Of a stretch of DNA of 64,000 nt, positions 61,576 through 64,000 are shown one piece after another; the stretch's first letter is position 1, and each line of letters starts with the position of its first letter. The translations under genes and the position numbers were made by a program. This DNA comes from SFWF01 sp045638145. Lineage in GTDB: Bacteria > Bacillota > Clostridia > Oscillospirales > Acutalibacteraceae. The notes beneath the pieces are model-generated. The model ran no database searches. It had not been told where the DNA came from and saw only the letters and a list, made by a program, of their open reading frames with translations. The stretch lies in contig JAZUAU010000024.1 of assembly GCA_045638145.1 (NCBI GenBank), forward strand, positions 62,001 to 126,000, in the 5' to 3' direction.

Positions 61576-62177
61576 TTTAAAAGCACCTCATTAACTAAAT
61601 TTATGTTTTTATTTGTTTTATGCCTTTCGGACTTTATTATTGACACAAAATCGTCTACTGCTTCAGACAGGTCGTCGTTTACAACGATATAATCATATTC
61701 TGTAGCACGTGAGATTTCGCTGAGCGCCTCGTTCATTCTTTTTTCGACAAGCTCCGCAGATTCGGTTCCTCTGCCCGAGAGACGCTTATTAAGCACCTCG
61801 AAGGAAGGAGGCATTATAAATACCGATATTGCTTCGGGAAGCTTTTCACGGATGCTAGCGGCACCGTTTACGTCAACCTCGATAATCATCTCGCCGCCTT
61901 CTGCAAGAACGGTATCAACGGGTTTTCTCGGTGTGCCGTAATAATTCTCAAGATACATATTGTACTCAAGAAGCATATCGTTTTTGATTAGTGACAAAAA
62001 CTCTTCTCGGGAAACGAAGTGGTATTTCTCGCCCTCAACCTCTCCCTCGCGCATAGGTCGGGTTATTGAAGAAATCGAAAACTTAATGTTAGGAAGTTTT
62101 TTGAAAACCTCCTTTAAAATTGTGTCCTTGCCCGAGCCGGATGGACCCGAAACAATTAAAACAGTACCTTTACTCAT
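61569..62177 (-). CDS. gmk: guanylate kinase
   Basis: A 202-residue nucleotide kinase converting GMP to GDP. The P-loop is SGPSGSGKDTIL, followed by SSITRPMREGE and EVDVNGAASIREKLP. It overlaps remA by eight bases. Confidence 0.96.
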   Translation of the reverse strand: MSKGTVLIVSGPSGSGKDTILKEVFKKLPNIKFSISSITRPMREGEVEGEKYHFVSREEFLSLIKNDMLLEYNMYLENYYGTPRKPVDTVLAEGGEMIIEVDVNGAASIREKLPEAISVFIMPPSFEVLNKRLSGRGTESAELVEKRMNEALSEISRATEYDYIVVNDDLSEAVDDFVSIIKSERHKTNKNINLVNEVLLKC

Positions 62178-62436
62178 AAACTATATCCTCAAAAGTTTTG
62201 TAATCGGGGTCAAGTCTTTCGCCCAAAACCTCGGGCGGAAGATAGGACAAAATTATAATTTCACTATCGGTAACGATAACAGATTTAGTTTTTCTGCCTT
62301 GGGTAGCATCGATAACGTCGCCTGATTCCTTAGCCTCTTGCACAAGACGCTTTATAGGGGCTGATTCGGGGCTGACTACAGATACTATTCGGTCGGTTGA
62401 AACCATATTACCAAAGCCGATATTTACGAGTTTCAT
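62170..62436 (-). CDS. remA: RemA-like DNA-binding regulator (DUF370)
   Basis: An 88-residue member of the RemA family, beginning MKLVNIGFGNMVSTDRIVSVV and including DATQGRKTKSVIVTDS. In Bacillus RemA activates biofilm matrix genes; the family has the same place between yicC and gmk in most Firmicutes. Confidence 0.93.
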   Translation of the reverse strand: MKLVNIGFGNMVSTDRIVSVVSPESAPIKRLVQEAKESGDVIDATQGRKTKSVIVTDSEIIILSYLPPEVLGERLDPDYKTFEDIVYE

Positions 62437-62444
62437 ATAATCGC

Positions 62445-63323
62445 CTACTCTATATTCTGAATTTGTTCTCTGATTTTCTCAATCTCTGCTTTAATTTCAA
62501 CAACAGTTTGAGCAATCTCAAGGTCGCTTGCCTTTGAGCCGATTGTGTTGGTTTCTCGATTCATTTCCTGAACGATAAAATCAAGCTTTCTGCCAACTGC
62601 CTCATCAGAGTCGAGCATCTTGGTTAACTGCTCGATATGACTGCGAAGTCTTACGGTTTCTTCAGCAACGGCAACCTTATCTGCAAATATTGCCGTTTCA
62701 GTAATTATGCGGGATTCGTCAAACTTTGCATCTCCAAGTAAATCGCGGATTTTAGCTTCAAGCTTTTCTCTGTAAGCGGTAACCGTTTCTGGCGACTTTT
62801 CCTCAACGAAACTAACCTTATCAAGGATAAACCTTGCTCTTGATTTTACGTCCTCCGACAGCTTCGCACCCTCGGTACGGCGCATATTTATAAAGTTATC
62901 AACTGCCTCGGCGGTAACCGAAAGAACAGCCTCACTAACTGATTCCTCATCGATCTCTGCCCTGCCGATAACAAAGGCATCGCTCATGCCGATAAAATCT
63001 GCAGTTGTAACCTTGTTCTTTATTCCATAGGTTTTTGAAAGGTCAGCGAGCGCCGACATATAAGAATCAAGATATCCTTTGTTGAGTGTTACTGTAATAT
63101 CTTTGTTTCCGATATTTTCAATCGATACAAACATTTCGACTTTGCCACGCGATATCCTTGACTGAAGATAGCTTTTAAGCTTGTCTTCAAGGAAGAGATA
63201 GCCGCGGGGCAATCTTGAATTAAACTCTAAATATCTTGAATTTACGGATTTAAGTTCAACTGTAATATTTATGCCATCGCGAGAGCCCTGAGCTCTGCCG
63301 AAGCCTGTCATACTGCAAACCAT
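62445..63323 (-). CDS. yicC: YicC/YloC family endoribonuclease
   Basis: A 292-residue protein with the N-terminal SMTGFGRAQG and the C-terminal FIVQEMNRETNTIGSK segment, the two conserved halves of the YicC family, described as an endoribonuclease or RNase adapter. First gene of the long operon to rsgA; ATG after AAGGTGGG. MTGFGRA eight residues downstream is an alternative start. Confidence 0.92.
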   Translation of the reverse strand: MVCSMTGFGRAQGSRDGINITVELKSVNSRYLEFNSRLPRGYLFLEDKLKSYLQSRISRGKVEMFVSIENIGNKDITVTLNKGYLDSYMSALADLSKTYGIKNKVTTADFIGMSDAFVIGRAEIDEESVSEAVLSVTAEAVDNFINMRRTEGAKLSEDVKSRARFILDKVSFVEEKSPETVTAYREKLEAKIRDLLGDAKFDESRIITETAIFADKVAVAEETVRLRSHIEQLTKMLDSDEAVGRKLDFIVQEMNRETNTIGSKASDLEIAQTVVEIKAEIEKIREQIQNIE

Positions 63324-63357
63324 AAAAACCCACCTTGCATAACTTTATATTCAATCT

Positions 63358-63387
63358 ATTTTAACAAATTTAACCACCATTTGTCAA
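63358..63387 (-). promoter_or_regulatory. sigma-A type promoter of the yicC operon
   Basis: Minus-strand consensus TTGACA (63382-63387) and TAAAAT (63358-63363), 18 bases apart, about 35 bases upstream of yicC. Confidence 0.75.
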
Positions 63388-63414
63388 CCTTTTGACAGTT
63401 TTGTAACTATTTTT

Positions 63415-63446
63415 AACCGGACCGAGAAAAAATTCCCGATCCGGTC
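63415..63446 (-). terminator. hairpin after mutS2, possible terminator
   Basis: A 13-bp stem with three G-U pairs (63434-63446 with 63415-63427 on the minus strand) nine bases beyond the mutS2 stop. No T run follows, so it is either a weak terminator or an mRNA-stabilising stem. Confidence 0.5.
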
Positions 63447-63455
63447 TAAATTCAC

Positions 63456-64000
63456 CTATTTAAATTCAACTATAGTAACTCCGCTTTCGCCCTCTCCAAA
63501 AACTCCGAGACGGAAGGTTCGAACCGATTTATGATGACGTAAAAAGTCATGAACGGCGGCACGAAGCACACCGGTTCCTTTGCCGTGAATAACGGTTACA
63601 GAGGGTATGCCTGAAAGAAGTGCCGAGTCAATATATCGGTCAAGCTCCATTATTCCCTCGGTCGCATTCATACCGCGCATATCAAACTCCCATTTAACAT
63701 CACGTTCCGCCTTTGAGGTTATGCCACTGATATTTCTCGTTTTGTTTTTCGGCTTTTCCTTCGGTGCGTCGGCAAGTCGGATATTATCCACCTTGGTCCA
63801 GGTTTTAGCCGAGCCGATAGCTACAAGCACCTTTTTTCCGTCCTTTGAAATCTGCTCGACTAGCGCCTTTTCGTTAAGGTCGAAAAGCACAACGTGGTCA
63901 CCCACGTGAAGCTCACGCGGCAATACGTAATTTTCTTTATTACGCTCGCCTACGGGGTCGGATGTGTTTTCCATATCGCGTACCGTTTTGCCGACCGATT
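63456..64000 (-). CDS. mutS2: MutS2 protein, C-terminal part (5' end outside window)
   Basis: The last 180 or so codons of MutS2. An SH3-like segment (LHVGDHVVLFD) is followed by a linker and the Smr nuclease domain (FDMRGMNATEGIMELD, VTVIHGKGTGVLRAAV, GEGESGVTIVEF). MutS2 acts on collided ribosomes and suppresses recombination. The frame is open through the right edge, so the ATG at 63974 is internal and not a start. The Smr motifs DxRG and HGKGTG are intact. Confidence 0.9.
   Translation of the reverse strand, partial: SVGKTVRDMENTSDPVGERNKENYVLPRELHVGDHVVLFDLNEKALVEQISKDGKKVLVAIGSAKTWTKVDNIRLADAPKEKPKNKTRNISGITSKAERDVKWEFDMRGMNATEGIMELDRYIDSALLSGIPSVTVIHGKGTGVLRAAVHDFLRHHKSVRTFRLGVFGEGESGVTIVEFK

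Noticed and set aside
1..64000. CRISPR arrays, insertion sequences, toxin-antitoxin or restriction genes
   Set aside because: No regularly spaced repeats, transposase motifs or defence domains were seen in any frame.

Overview
The window is an ordinary-looking chromosomal segment of a low-to-moderate GC, Gram-positive, spore-forming anaerobe of the class Clostridia. Evidence: the gene orders rnc-smc-ftsY, infC-rpmI-rplT, dprA-topA-trmFO and yicC-remA-gmk-rpoZ-priA-def-fmt-rsmB-rlmN-prpC-prkC-rsgA; strong GGAGG-type ribosome sites with frequent TTG/GTG starts; and endospore genes (spoVM, a sipL-like LysM protein, ytvI, spoIIM). A sodium-pump decarboxylase beta/gamma pair, acetate kinase, and a citrate synthase/aconitase/isocitrate dehydrogenase set feeding 2-oxoglutarate point to a fermentative life style. 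Genus cannot be fixed; a gut Oscillospiraceae-like organism is my best guess.

Layout. 1-9.6 kb: a PflX-like radical SAM gene, an intact tyrosine recombinase whose leader carries a perfect 12-6-12 palindrome, oadB/oadG, ackA-galK, tmcAL and uvrC. 9.6-14.7 kb: a small lipoprotein, acn-icd, and a convergent citrate synthase. 14.7-15.1 kb: tRNA-Lys followed by a short structured element that ends in a copy of the tRNA 3' end. 15.1-33.9 kb: a nearly gapless minus-strand run from infC (IF3, non-canonical ATT start, L20-type leader) through rpmI, rplT, a SpoU methyltransferase, dprA, topA, trmFO, plsX, rnc, an Elp3-like radical SAM protein, smc, ftsY, rdgB, yhbY, a fused nadD-yqeK, rsfS and leuS. 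33.9-43.1 kb: mreB, comF, recD2, a small membrane protein overlapping recD2, cdaR/cdaA (c-di-AMP synthesis), a cysteine desulfurase with a DUF3343 partner, and ytvI. 43.2-46.2 kb: a plus-strand ACT-hom-lysC aspartate-pathway operon. 46.2-51.5 kb: xerD, spoIIM, proC, an SDR, sipL-like, and two genes too short for routine calling (spoVM, 30 aa, and a 51-aa membrane protein). 51.5-64 kb: the yicC-to-rsgA operon, including a 59-aa rpoZ, and the 3' part of mutS2 at the right edge.

No phage, insertion sequence, CRISPR array or defence island was seen. The less ordinary signals are small: the tRNA-derived element, the palindrome in front of the intact recombinase, a XerD homologue lacking two expected catalytic residues, and a cluster of XerD-arm-like repeats upstream of the SDR gene. 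Exact promoter, terminator and hairpin positions were read by eye; no folding or database search was run.
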